Below are positions 52,477 through 63,466 of a stretch of DNA of 64,000 nucleotides, in pieces; the first letter of the stretch is position 1, and each line of letters starts with the position of its first letter. The stretch lies in contig JAJEKB010020399.1 in the NCBI GenBank assembly GCA_022393335.1, positions 462,816 through 526,815 of the forward strand, in the 5' to 3' direction. The DNA is from Macrotrachela quadricornifera. Its lineage: Eukaryota; Rotifera; Eurotatoria; Philodinida; Philodinidae. The position numbers and the translations under genes are program-made. Below the pieces are notes generated by a model. It was not told where the DNA came from, made no database searches, and saw only the letters and a program-made list of their open reading frames with translations.

Positions 52477-54061
52477 CCCAGGCGAGCAAAAAATCAGTGT
52501 TAACTAGCGACATGACTAGTCTACAATGTCTTTAGTACTAGTCAGGACTAGTCCGAAATGTCTTCCTACTCGTTATGACTAGTCACTTTTGGATTTAGTG
52601 TCTTTCGACTAGGTCGAGACTAGTCTTGAAAATATCGAAACCCGTCCTGACTAGTCGGCTAATGAAAATAATAATAAAATACGAAGATATGAAGTGGATT
52701 CGAACCTTTAGACCGATAATCTTTGACATCTGACGAGTGTTCTGACGGTAGATCATGACGTAAATATGGTCTGGCGTCATCTAATGCTAATTAAGTATCA
52801 AAAAGACCCCGCCCAACTAGTAGTCAGCTAAAAGCTAATTGGATAAAATCGATCGTGACCAGTTCGAAGCGTCGAAAGTAGTGCTTGGCATCAATTTGAA
52901 ACATCATTTGTGTGTATCACGGCTAGTTCCTCTTTCAAAAATGTTTTCTTAGACTAGTCTAGACTCAAAAGAATCTAAAGTTTGCAACTTATTTGTGTTC
53001 ACCCGTATTTGGTCAAAAGTCAGTAGGTAACGCCTTTACACCATCTTTCGACATTTTTACTTTCGACCAAATTAGCAGGAACCTTTATTTGCATGCGTAT
53101 CCAACACAATAACTGGTTTATGAAAAGGAAAAAGACTAGATAATGCAGTGAGATCTTCGGTTTCTTGATAGTATTTAAGACCATTTTATAATCAATTGGT
53201 TACACTCATCGAAGCAGTTCGATACGATACTAATCATTACTTCTTAGTTTAATATATAAAAATAATTCTGACGCAGTCATTTATAAAAGTTGAGCAACAC
53301 ATCAGATGTGAAAGTACAGAAAAAACTGAAATTAAATTTAAAAATTTTTTTATCATTACAGAACTTCTATTCTCTCTTCAAAATTTAATATTTACTCCAA
53401 TAATTATATGGGGAAAATATTTTTACTATAAAGAATTTCCAATTTATCATCCAAAATAAATTGCTTTTTACTGAAATACATACGCTAGTCAAATGAGCAT
53501 TATAAAAAGGCACTCAACAATAAGTGAACTTTTCGAATTTATATTACTGCATCACATCTAAAGTTTTTGCATTTTCCGATGAAAATCTTTTTAATGTCCT
53601 AAAAAGTTGAGGGAAGCTAGGAAAAATCATGTACAGTCATATTTTTAAATCACTATAACAATGTGTAAGTAGATATCTTAATTATATGGCACAATGGTCT
53701 GAACGATGGGTAAATAACACATTGTATGCGTGTTCGACTCTAACCTTCATCTTTATATAATTTAATTTAGACTGGTCCGAACTAGACCATGGACTCCATA
53801 TAACTATCCTAAGCATTACTAGCGGCACTCTTACTTTTTCATTCTGGACCTATATCCGGACGGGCGTCTTGTCGGACTTCAAGTCTAGTATATGCATGAG
53901 CTATGACTACCGTCAGTAATGTAATCGGAACTGTGAAGTATGACGGCATATACTATGAGACTAGTCAGGACGAGGTCACTTTTGAGACTCTCACTAGTCC
54001 AGACGGGAAGTCACGACTAGAAAAATGACGTGTCTTTTCAACCGTCTTTTGCTTACCTGGG
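52477..54061. mobile_element. Non-autonomous CCCAGG element with GACTAGTC subterminal repeats
   Basis: The left end CCCAGGCGAGCAAAA and the right end (reverse complement CCCAGGTAAGCAAAAG) are flanked by TA on both sides (52475-52476, 54062-54063). Both flanks inside are packed with GACTAGTC palindromes (at least five within 52510-52645 and more at 53955-54020). No gene is present. The terminal hexamer and the palindromic subterminal design match the 12.4 kb element at 20204-32596, though the repeat words differ. A GGTTCGAATCC word on the minus strand (about 52695) fits a pol III B-box. Confidence 0.78.
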
Positions 54062-54894
54062 TACCCTTCACCAAATTTTTAGAAAGTAGAAGTTATGTAA
54101 AATATTTTTTTATTGAGTTTCGAGCAGCAAGCTGATGAAAATGGCGACATAGATTGGAAAGAGAAATACAGCAATTGAGTTTGACGAACATCTTTTTTTA
54201 ATGCTCCTTGAAATCATAATGCATCTTCAATAGTTTAGACGGAATGAGTTCGAGCAGGGTTGAAAAAAGGCAGCGAATAAAATTGTTTACTGAAATAAAT
54301 ATTTCCATAAAATTTAATAAGTTAAATATGAAATAACAAATGAAATAACTTAATTAAAAAAGTTATCATAGCAATATCACTAAGTCTTCGTTTCGTAGGA
54401 ACAAACCTCCACTAAGAAAATATAAAATAGAGAAATGATGGCGACACATAGATTTCATAGATCAAAATATTTTAAAATGCAAGCTTTTATGAATTGTTCA
54501 TTTATTAATATCAATCAAATACAATCTTTATAAATATCATTTATGTATAACCTTACAAATACAACGAAAATGAAAATATTCTTTTGTAAAAAGAAAACAG
54601 AATGAATATCATAATGCTCTTACAAAAATCCATTTATAATATTCTTGTAATATTCAATTCGAATCACATAGATTTATTGATGAAGAAAACGATTTTATTT
54701 TTATTTTCAAATCTTTGTTTATGTTTAGTTTTCGTTTCTCTATTTTTTTCCGCGCATTCCAAACTCAACTAAATTTCCAAGTCAACTGTGACAGATACAT
54801 AGATATATGTCCATTGTTTACATTAATTACATTATGTTGTGCGAACGTAGACAATTATGAATATTAGATAGAACAGAAAAAATTGAAACAAAGC
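54062..54894. other. AT-rich intergenic DNA
   Basis: No gene or clear repeat was recognised between the CCCAGG element and the following foldback. Confidence 0.4.
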
Positions 54895-56267
54895 ATATAT
54901 AGAGGATGTTTTACAAGTTTCGAAGCACTTTTAAAATGTTTCGTTCTCGCGTTTAACAAAACCAGTCTTTGAAACTTTAGCATATTATTGAACACGTTTA
55001 GTACTATATAACTACAAAGATTCAGATCTATAGCTTACACTATAGATGGCAACCTGTAGCAACACCAACATATACTTTTTTTCAATTTTCTTGTAGTTCG
55101 GAACTGGCCAAATATTTATACCTTCACTTAGGTACATGTTAAAATCTCGCCTTTTTTTTAAAAATATGCACCATGAAAAGCTCTACAAAAATTACAATAA
55201 CAAATCCCTCTTGATTTGTGTGAATTGTTTCCAGAGCTAGGACGTGTACTTGCCCTGTACTTGGAGTAAATCGGTAATATTTTCTCTACAAATAACTTTT
55301 CGCAGCCATCCATTAGACTCATTTAAAGCAACTTTTTTAGCTCTACAAAATGGCTTATTTCACTTTTCTATTTTCAATTGTGAAAGGTCTAGATAATTGA
55401 AGCAATCCTAAAAATACTTGTACTTGTCAAGTACAAGTACTTTTCGTATATTTTATGTTAATGTACTTTGGTATGAAGAAAATAGAAAAGCGAAATAAGC
55501 CATTTTGCAGAGCTAAAAAAGTTGCATCGAATGAGCCTAATGGATGACTGTGAAAAGTTATTTGTAGTAAAAATATTGTCGATTTACTTTCAAGTACAGG
55601 GCAAGTACACGTCCTAGCTCTGATTGTTTCTACCAGACTCAGAATAAAAACACACATGATAATATTGCTTCTCATCATATTGTGCATAATAAAAAAAATG
55701 TTTGGGAGACCATTTCGTTTTGCATGCATCTCACCTTGAGAAAATATTAAAATCTTGAGATTTTTTTCAAAAGGTGCGCCGTCTGAAGCTCTACAAATAT
55801 TATGTAAACAAATCCCCATTGGAATGGAAAAATTTCTTCGAAACCTTTTTTTATTACGCACAATATGGCGAGAAGTGGTACTGCTATATTGATCTTTTAT
55901 TTTGGGTATGGCACAAACCATTAAGATAAGTTAATAGAAAATTGTTATTAGAATTTTTGTAGAGCTTTTCATGGCGCATCTTTTAAAAAAAATCGAGATT
56001 TTAACATGTATCTAAGCCGAGATATAGACAAAATAAAAAAAATGTTGCACGATTCGAAGATGATCCGGGATATTGAAAAATAGTATATCTTAATGTTGCT
56101 ACAGGTTCTCGTTTATAGTACAAGCTATAGACCTGAAACTTTGTAGTTATGTAGCACAAAGTATGTCCAATAATATGTCGAAATTTCAAAGACTTTGATC
56201 TTGTTAAACGCGAGAACGAAATATTTTAAAGGTATTTCAAAACTTGTAAAACGCCCTTTATATATAA
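54895..56267. mobile_element. Foldback element interrupted by a hAT MITE
   Basis: Arms of about 310-330 bp (54895-55205 and 55936-56267) are inverted copies. They share GTTTTACAAGTTT, TTCTCGCGTTTAACAA, ACATGTTAAAATCTCG and CATGAAAAGCTCTACAAAAA. A further partial copy of the inner arm lies at 55748-55815. The centre contains the 391 bp hAT MITE at 55232-55622. No coding capacity. Confidence 0.82.
55232..55622. mobile_element. hAT MITE with perfect 8-bp target duplication
   Basis: Identical 8-mers ATTGTTTC flank the element at 55224-55231 and 55623-55630. The terminal inverted repeat starts CAGAGCTAGGACGTGTAC, and the arms are inverted copies over about 150 bp. The loop holds a GTACTTGTACTTGTCAAG-type palindrome. 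The ends start CAGAG like the autonomous hAT at 12171 but then differ, so this is another family. Confidence 0.9.
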
Positions 56268-56768
56268 AATAAGAGTTGTATACATTATAAAAGAACTAAA
56301 AAAGAAGCTCATTATAGCCGTAATAAGGGGGGTATCTTCTAATATGCCTTTTGCATTATTCTTTCAAGAGGGCTCTTCTATTATGGGGGGGGGGAGTCTT
56401 CTAATGTGTCAAGAGCTTTACTAAATAGGTTCTATTAAAAAGCAAAACATACCACATGATGCAGTGTGAAAAGCTCTGCAGCTTATAAAGGATTGCTTAT
56501 TTTATAGTTGCACTTTTTATTTAAAAAACGGACAAAATTCTGACCGACCAAATTTCAACTTCGCGAGAACAATGTTGCTTTTTGGTAAAAGATAAATTTG
56601 TTTTTTCTTATCTTATATTTTTCTTATCTGATATGCTTTATTAGAAAAAACAACATACACCATAAGATGCAGCGTGAAAAGCTCTACATTTTACAAAGAA
56701 CCATTATAAAATGATGCGATAGAAAAAATTAGAATTCATCTTTTACCAAAAAAACAATGTCGTTTTCG
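56268..56768. repeat. Palindromic repeat region, split by the next element
   Basis: GCAGYGTGAAAAGCTCT occurs at 56460 and 56669, and TTTTTGGTAAAAGAT and its inverse at 56578 and 56741, forming an imperfect palindrome. The matching inverted segment continues at 58744-58890, on the far side of the 56769-58743 insertion. A G10 homopolymer lies at 56384-56393, with TCTTCTAATATG words beside it. Confidence 0.65.
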
Positions 56769-58743
56769 CAAGGGGGAAACTACTGACTTAAGTGACTTTT
56801 AAATCATAAAAGTCAAGTAAGTCAATGAAGTTACTTTAAGTCGGTTAAGTCAAGAAAGTCATTTTAAGTCCAGAAAAGTCAAGAAAGTCACGAAAATCAT
56901 CTGTAAAGAATCATTAATAAAGAATAAAGAAATGTAATATTTTTCAATCTCGACGACACATTCTCCAACTTTTGTTTACTTTTTTTTCAATGACATACGC
57001 ATATAAAACGGATGGAACGAAAAGATACATATATGTCATAGGCGAAATTGTCATATCATTTTGAAAGCTTCAGAACTAGCAAAAACTACAACAATGCAAA
57101 CATGAATGGAGTTAAGGATGATGGTGAGAATGAAGGTGAAGATCTGAGTGATAGAAAAGAAGTAATAACAGCGTATGTAAAGGATTCTCAGTGAGGATTA
57201 GTTTTTCAGTTAGATTATGATGTTATGCAGTTATTCAGTCTGATTTTATCCTTAACTTCATCACACTTATTGAGATCCTTCATTTTCACTCAGATTTCGT
57301 TTCTCGGCATCACCATCATTCATGATGACGAGAGAGAGACGAGTTCAAAAACTAAAGAGTTGTCAAAATCAAAACATAAAAACTTACAGGAATCAGATTG
57401 AAATCACGAATAGGAAAGCAAAGTTTTTTGTTACATTTTCCCTGATTTTTAGTAAACTAACAATGGAGGTGTTTGCACTGTCCACGAGAAAAATGGCGCA
57501 TTTTCGGATCAAATGAAAGCTCTCACCGCCAAACTAACAAGTTTAAAATATTAGCTGCTGATGGCTTGCCTTGAAAGAAATATTTGAGTTTTAAGTTTTG
57601 GTATAAAATGAATCAAGAAAGGTTTTCTCTACTATTATAAGGACAAAGTATAGTGTTGTTCGGGTCGATTATAGAGCTTGTTGGATCTCTCTTTCATATG
57701 GCCCGAACAACATCATGTTTTATCCTTACAATAGTAGACTGAATTTTTCCTGTAGGTCATGGAAACGACATTTTCTATCGACTAGTAGAAAAATTGATTC
57801 CACTATTATAAAGGCAAAACATAGTGTTGTTTGGGTCATATGAAAGAGAGATCCAACAAGCTCTATAATCGACCCGAACAACACTATACTTTGTCCTTAT
57901 AATAGTAGAGAAAACCTTTCTTGATTCATTTTATACCAAAACTTAAAATTCAAATATTTCTCTCAAACCAAGCCATCAGTAGCTAATATTTTAAACTTGT
58001 TAGTATGGCGGTGAGAGCTTTCATTTGATCCGAAAATGCGCCATTTTTCTCGTGGACAATACAAACAACTTCATTGTAAGTAGTAAATCACATCATTTTC
58101 TTGATAAAATTGATCACATAAAACAATTGTTAGTTCATAAATTCCATGATCCTAATAGTGAAGTTTCAAGATTGTGATGTTTTCTGAGACATGCATTGAG
58201 TTATGGAAAATCTAGTTATATGATTGAATAGAGCTTATCGAGTTGTACTTGAGATAAAATAAAAAAAATTGGAAGAAGTTTCTGAACGAATCCTACTTGT
58301 AAATAGTCGATTTTGGATTCAATTCCACTTACATTTTTAACGGATTATGAGAACGATAAGAACAGAGATTGAAATTATGATTGTCCTCCATCGAGGGGCC
58401 ACCAACAAAGCAAGGTAGGGCAGTTCTCACACTAAAAATATTTCGAATAAGTAATAATTTGACAAAAATTAATACCTAAATCGATTTTTTCCAGCAATTG
58501 TCCCACCAAAAATTATTCTTACCAACACCAAATATTTTACCGCTGGCCCGACGACGTTGTCTTCACTGTTTATAAGGCTGAAGGGTATCAAAATTGAAGG
58601 TAACATTCGAGTATAGCAAGATATATTAGTTTTTAGATAGATGACTTTGATGACTTTTAAAGTCGTGAAAGTCATTTTTCAATCAATTAAGTCCATAAAG
58701 TCATTGAAGTCAAAAAAGTCAAAAGTCAGTCGTTTCCCCCTTG
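56769..58743. mobile_element. hAT-type non-autonomous element with AAGTCA subterminal repeats
   Basis: Perfect 8-bp duplications CGTTTTCG lie at 56761-56768 and 58744-58751. Terminal inverted repeats read CAAGGGGGAAACTACTGACTT on the left and CAAGGGGGAAACGACTGAC on the right (reverse complement). Just inside each end are some eight to ten AAGTCA/TGACTT words (56785-56890 and 58635-58735). No transposase is present. Another MITE is nested within it (57461-58076). It interrupts an older palindromic repeat. Confidence 0.9.
57461..58076. mobile_element. Pogo-family MITE nested inside the hAT-type element
   Basis: Arms of about 265 bp are near-perfect inverted copies around an ~80 bp centre. The outer sequence (CAATGGAGGTGTTTGCACTG, then AAAATGG, CAAATGA, TTTAAAATATTAGCTGC) lines up with the inverted repeat of the pogo-like element at 41643. 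The right end reads CATTG before TA 58077-58078. It is a plausible non-autonomous derivative mobilised by that transposase. Confidence 0.8.
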
Positions 58744-58962
58744 CGTTTTCGCAATGTGAAAATTTGATCGGTTAGACTTTTGTCCATTTTGACAATAAAA
58801 ATGTAACTATAAAATAAGCAGTCCTTTATAAATTATAGAACTTTTCACGCTGCAACTTGTGGTATATTTGGTTCTTTTTTAAACACAACTTATTCAATGG
58901 TAATAAAATGAGATGCAAAAATGCTGCATGTTTTTGTGCCACACCCATTATGATACAAATGG
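58744..58962. repeat. Continuation of the palindromic repeat left of the hAT-type element
   Basis: Reverse-complemented, this stretch (GCAGCGTGAAAAGTTCTATA, then TGCTTATTTTATAGTTAC) matches 56450-56600. Confidence 0.65.
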
Positions 58963-59151
58963 TGCCAGCCAGTTAGCAACAAAAACAATTCTTATCGAAA
59001 TTTTATTTTTATAAGATCATTTGAATAGTGATCAAATAGCATAGAAAGATAGAGCAAAAGACGCTCTATCGTTTCATTGAAAAAGAAATTTTTCTTAAGC
59101 GATCTATACGAAATTAAGATCGAGACGCCATTACTTTTGGTATGCCCTAAG
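58963..59151. mobile_element. Right-end remnant of a mariner element
   Basis: About 190 bp resembles the right inverted repeat at 6960-7149 (ATAGCATAGAAAGATAGAGC in both, ending CCTAAG before TA). No left end or transposase lies nearby. It abuts the duplicated NHL 5' block. Confidence 0.75.
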
Positions 59152-59164
59152 TATTTTACTGATG

Positions 59165-59523
59165 TCCATATCAATGATTTCTCAAATATAAAGAAAATAT
59201 AAATTGGAGAGAAACTTTTTCTTGATAGAAGTAGTTTAAAATCCTCGAAAGACTATATATAGAACATTCTTCAATATCATGTATTAAAATAGTGATAGAA
59301 AAAATACAGAGATTTCTTGTTCTGTAGTGGTCTTTTTTCATATCGATTATTGCATTGAAATCGAAATAAAAAAAATTTATATCTCACCGACAAGATAGTA
59401 TATTTCTTGAAATTTTATATACTTTCCAACAGTGTTCAATGGAGTGGGTAGGTGAGTCCACCCAAAAATGCTGTCTCTCTTACTTTCATTCTCATTATTA
59501 ATAATATTCATTTTGTCTGCTTC
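59165..59523. repeat. Duplicate of the NHL gene 5' region (copy 2)
   Basis: Matches 50990-51352 in the same orientation. The minus-strand reading MNIINNENESKRDSIF corresponds to the candidate NHL first exon, but indels change the frame afterwards and no NHL exon follows. It is a truncated duplicate. Confidence 0.8.
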
Positions 59524-60156
59524 AAGTAGTAGCCCTAAGGAAAATCTTTGATGTTTCAGCGCAAGATTCTTGAAAGATATGATCCGGATCCTGCAAACAT
59601 GGGCCATTTTTTCCTGAAGAAATGACCAAATCCTGAGAAAAGAGTGTAGACAGAAAATTTCAGGATCCTGTCAGGAATTTAAAAAATTCAAAATCGAAAA
59701 AATAAAGGATTTACATACTGATCAGCTTACCCAAGCTGGATCTATCATATTATACTAGATCGCTCGAACATTCAATATTTTAATTTCTTACTTAAATATA
59801 AACTTTTATTTGAACTTATGCAAATAAAAATTTTTTAAAAATTCTAAAGATATGATGTCATTTTAAATGTTCTCTAGACGGCAAAATTTTATTTTTTTTA
59901 AAGTTTTAATTCGATTTAAAAGAATGTATTTGATGTTTTTTTTAATTTTTGGTCCATTTTGAGAATATATTTAGACTTTTTTTTATCAATACGACTCTAA
60001 AAAATTTGTTTAGAATATTTTATTTGGGTTCAATTAAAAAAATATTTTAATTTTTTAAATTTCAACTCATTTAAAAATATACCGGGATTTTTTCAGTTCA
60101 TTTAGGTTAAAAGAAAATATTTGCATTTTTTAAAAGAAATATTCTTAAATAGTTAA
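59524..60156. other. AT-rich intergenic DNA
   Basis: No gene is seen. It ends with TTAA (60153-60156), the left target site of the next element. Confidence 0.4.
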
Positions 60157-61236
60157 GGGGCCCCCTCAGAAAAAATTTCCTGCTTAGAATGGTCCGTTTG
60201 AGCTGAAATTTTCAGGGATGAGTGATCTTAGTGAGGAATACTTCTGGTAAAAATTTCAGCTCTATAGGTCGTACTAGACCGAATTGCCAGCTGATTCATA
60301 GGTCATTTTTGGCCTCCAGGAGAATGAACATCACGCGCTCGCAATACAAGGTATAGGGGTGGGGATGGTTTCAAATTAAAGCCCACGTCAGTACGAAACT
60401 TTTTTCCAGCCAGAATTTTTAAATTCCGTATTGTTCATTTTTTATGAATATTTTATTAGACATGTCTTAAAAAACAGCGATCTGACGGCAGTAAATTCCA
60501 GTTTTCTCAGCCCAAGATTCGATTTTAAAAAATCCGTCTGGACAAAAGTTTACTCTTACTGAGACCTTTAAAACAAAAAAAAGATAAGGGTTCTAGCTTG
60601 AACCGTCCGTGAGTTATCTCAACTTTTGTGACTGAAAACTATGTTCTGAGAAAAACGCAAAACAAGTTTTAGAAACGGATTTTTTTCATGTAAATCCAAA
60701 AAAATCGTATTAAAATGGTATATTTTCAATATATTTCATTGGACTTTTTTAAAGCGCGTAACACACTATCAGTTAGCATCATCTGTCATGCTGTGACGGC
60801 TTGGCTCTTCCCTTTTTCGGATGAGTCACATTTTTTTATATCAAAATATTTTCTGAAAAAAATTAAAAATCGTAATTTTTTTGGGAAAATTGAGTGAAAC
60901 TCTACAAATGACTTATAATTAGAGTAATTTATGTTCTCTCAGCAACTGGGTATTATTCTATCACTTCTTGTTTTCTAGATTTTTTCAATTATTCTACGCT
61001 TATCTTGTCTGAAATGTCAGGTATTTCAAAAACTGAAAAATTTCAAAGAATCCCGAAAATTTCTCGAAAAACATGGTGTAGCGCGCATATTTTCCCCATA
61101 AATCTATCAAAATTTGATCGTTTTTCAAAAACCCATTTATATTCTGAAAGAGGAATCTTCAGCGCATCTTCCTATGTTAAAAAATCAATTTTCGATTTTT
61201 TTCGAAAAACTGGCTTTTATGAGGCGGAGGGCCTCC
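60157..61236. mobile_element. PiggyBac-like non-autonomous element flanked by TTAA
   Basis: TTAA occurs exactly at both borders (60153-60156 and 61237-61240). The ends are short imperfect inverted repeats, GGGGCCCCCTC on the left and GGAGGCCCTCC on the right (reverse complement). TTAA duplication is the hallmark of piggyBac. The interior shows no transposase. A decayed piggyBac transposase fragment lies at 35350-35724 in this window. Confidence 0.65.
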
Positions 61237-61240
61237 TTAA

Positions 61241-61986
61241 AAGGATGGTTAAAAGCTCACTGCTCAATTGTGAAGTTGGTCTATGATAATCCTAACTATT
61301 TTTTCCTTTATTAAAGTTAAAAACATCAGTTTAATGTCTATACTCGCATAATTAAATTTTTAGGTTATCCGAAATATGATGTAAAATGTTCTTTCTCAAT
61401 TGATTTTGCATGAGTGATACTAGTTTGTTTTTTTTTAGGAATTATATTTAAAGTTCTAAAACAATGAACGTTGAAAAAACTCATCCTTTTAAAAACATGA
61501 TTCCATCACAAATCCTTTTTCCTACTCTGAAATCGTTCTTGTACATATTTTAAATAGAGTGTGTAAAACGACTCGAGTTACATACAAGTAACGCTCGTCT
61601 AAAGACTCGCTCAGCTCTTTCTTTTACAAATCGTACTCCTAAACCATTATCAGCCAATTCATTTATAAAAAGTCAAATTCAAATGCCTCGTCCTCTACTG
61701 CTTTTGATCAAACTTCTTAAAACCAAATTTTTTTTATTAAAAACTAATGGTTTGTTAAAAAAATGAGCAACAAAATTTAAAAAAATACCTCAAATTTGAA
61801 TTCCTTGATCCTCACGATTCTTCGGTCAACGCTTATGATTTTTGACCCTCTATGAACATACAAGTAAGCAACCAAGCAGACAGTTTATGTTTACTGGACT
61901 CTTCTGTACGAGAAAGAGAATAAAAGCATGGTTGTGCGAAGATTTATCGAATGGATCAGATAAAAATCAACAACTGAAACACGTTT
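61241..61986. other. Intergenic DNA downstream of the caspase-like gene
   Basis: No exon was recognised, although the caspase-like gene on the minus strand may continue here. The phrase at 61586-61625 (CTAAAGACTCGCTCAGCTCT) recurs at 63377-63415 downstream of the helicase. Confidence 0.4.
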
Positions 61987-62802
61987 CTACTCACCGACAG
62001 CAGCGTCCTGCTCATTTCGGGTGGGGCTATTTGCAGTGCTTGAAGACGGTTTGATTTCTTCTCTCGCGGAAGGATTTGGCACAATGCAGACGTATTCTTT
62101 CATAATAGAACTGTGACGATAAGAGCGTTGTGTATTAGATGTTTCTTTTGCAACACCAGCCGCTACTCTTCGTAACATTTGCTCAATATCTAACCCTGGA
62201 CTTGTTATATGCTGAAGCAGATGCTTAGTAAATACTCCGTTTCGACCATTTGATGAGCGATCAGATGCTTCTCTTCCGGCTGCACAAGCAAATGCAATGA
62301 TCGTTTCACTCGGTGCTTGCATGTCATGAAGACCAATGGTAATATTTGATCGACGTCTTTCTTCCTTAGGTTCCCAATAACTTCGACAACAATCCAGAAG
62401 AAGAACGACAACAAATGGCTGCCGTGCTGCCATACGATCTAATATGAGCTGAGCATTTATAGCATAGCGTTGCATATCATTGCCATTGTTGATCTTTTCA
62501 TTATCACACGGAATTAAATAATTTTGATTACCCCATTGATGACCATGTCCAGCGAAATAAAAAATGACAAAATCATCAGATTTAATTAAACTAATAAAAG
62601 ATTCAATCGTCGAATACATTTCATCATTCATTAAATTACTCTTTTGTGTTACTTCGAATTTAACAGAATTTAGTTCGTTACTAATATCATCGGCATCTTG
62701 AACACAATTGTGCAACGGATATTCGGAATAAGCATCATTACCGAGTATATATGCTAATTTATGACGAGCACTAGAATTATCGGATATTTGTGACGAAGAC
62801 AT
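61987..62802 (-). CDS. Caspase-like cysteine protease (peptidase C14)
   Basis: This 271-residue minus-strand frame holds a caspase-fold domain. A first beta strand with GNDAY is followed by CVQDADDISNEL, the catalytic histidine in YFAGHGHQ (His86) and the catalytic cysteine in LLLDCCRS (Cys139). GVFTKHLLQHI then forms the small-subunit-like end. The DCC and GHG arrangement is that of the caspase/metacaspase clan. Substrate specificity and a death or signalling role are inferred only. The last codons (AVG) coincide with a strong splice donor (GTGAGTAG at about 61995 down to 61988), so the listed stop may lie in an intron and further C-terminal exons may exist. The serine-rich tail (about 248-271) looks like a linker. 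The start codon follows an A/T-rich leader. A ~23 bp repeat lies upstream at 62845-62965. Confidence 0.82.
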   Translation of the reverse strand: MSSSQISDNSSARHKLAYILGNDAYSEYPLHNCVQDADDISNELNSVKFEVTQKSNLMNDEMYSTIESFISLIKSDDFVIFYFAGHGHQWGNQNYLIPCDNEKINNGNDMQRYAINAQLILDRMAARQPFVVVLLLDCCRSYWEPKEERRRSNITIGLHDMQAPSETIIAFACAAGREASDRSSNGRNGVFTKHLLQHITSPGLDIEQMLRRVAAGVAKETSNTQRSYRHSSIMKEYVCIVPNPSAREEIKPSSSTANSPTRNEQDAAVGE

Positions 62803-62844
62803 TTTTTTTTAATCTAAAATTATAAAAAGGAAAGGCTATCATTT

Positions 62845-62965
62845 AAGCGATCAGCAGAATAAATGAAATGGTCAGCAAGCGAAATGGTTGTAAAATCAGT
62901 AAAATAAATGAATGGTCAGCAGAATAAATGAATGATCCATAGATTGAGTGAATGCTCAGTATTTA
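62845..62965 (+). repeat. Degenerate ~23 bp tandem repeat upstream of the caspase-like gene
   Basis: Five or so copies of GAATAAATGAATGGTCAGCA-like units occur within 50-165 bp of the caspase start codon, that is, in its likely promoter or 5' UTR. A regulatory role is inferred. Confidence 0.65.
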
Positions 62966-63466
62966 ATTTAGATGGTCAGTTTTTAAAATAATTTGGTTTA
63001 TTAATATATTTAAAAATTAGCAAGTTAAATGAAAGGATCAGTGCAAAATTCAAAATGTGTTATAAGGTAATTCACTTTTTTTGTTTTTTTCTTTCTTTCT
63101 GTTACGTCACGCAGATGACAAGTATGGCATACATATCTTTTCTACTTTTTCTTTTCTCCGCATTAGGGTATTTTCCGAACGTTTTCTTCCCTTGATGAAG
63201 TTCAGGTATTTTTCGTTCTTATCATGTTTTCTTCCAAGTATTGATTTTCCCCTAAGTTGTTCATATATATTGTTAGGCTGTGATTCACACATCTCTACCC
63301 GCTTATTTCATATATATATGTTCTTATCATTTTCTTTCTTTTATTTAGTATTTTCCTTTCATTCTACTACTGACTCACAAGTCACGCTTGTCTGAAGACT
63401 CGCTCAGCTCTTTCTCGTAGAAATTCACTTTCGGAACTATCAGTAAACTATTTATTTATTAACTTT
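62966..63466. other. Intergenic DNA
   Basis: T/C-rich, no supported gene. It contains the second copy of the CTGAAGACTCGCTCAGCTCT phrase (63377-63415). Confidence 0.4.

Noticed and set aside
52680..52760. tRNA gene on the minus strand
   Set aside because: GGTTCGAATCC fits a B-box, but no acceptor stem, T-stem or five-pair anticodon stem can be formed; at most a tRNA-derived relic inside the CCCAGG-type element.
63081..63395. 104-codon + strand frame rich in F/S/L
   Set aside because: Pyrimidine-rich composition gives the open reading; no domain or start context.
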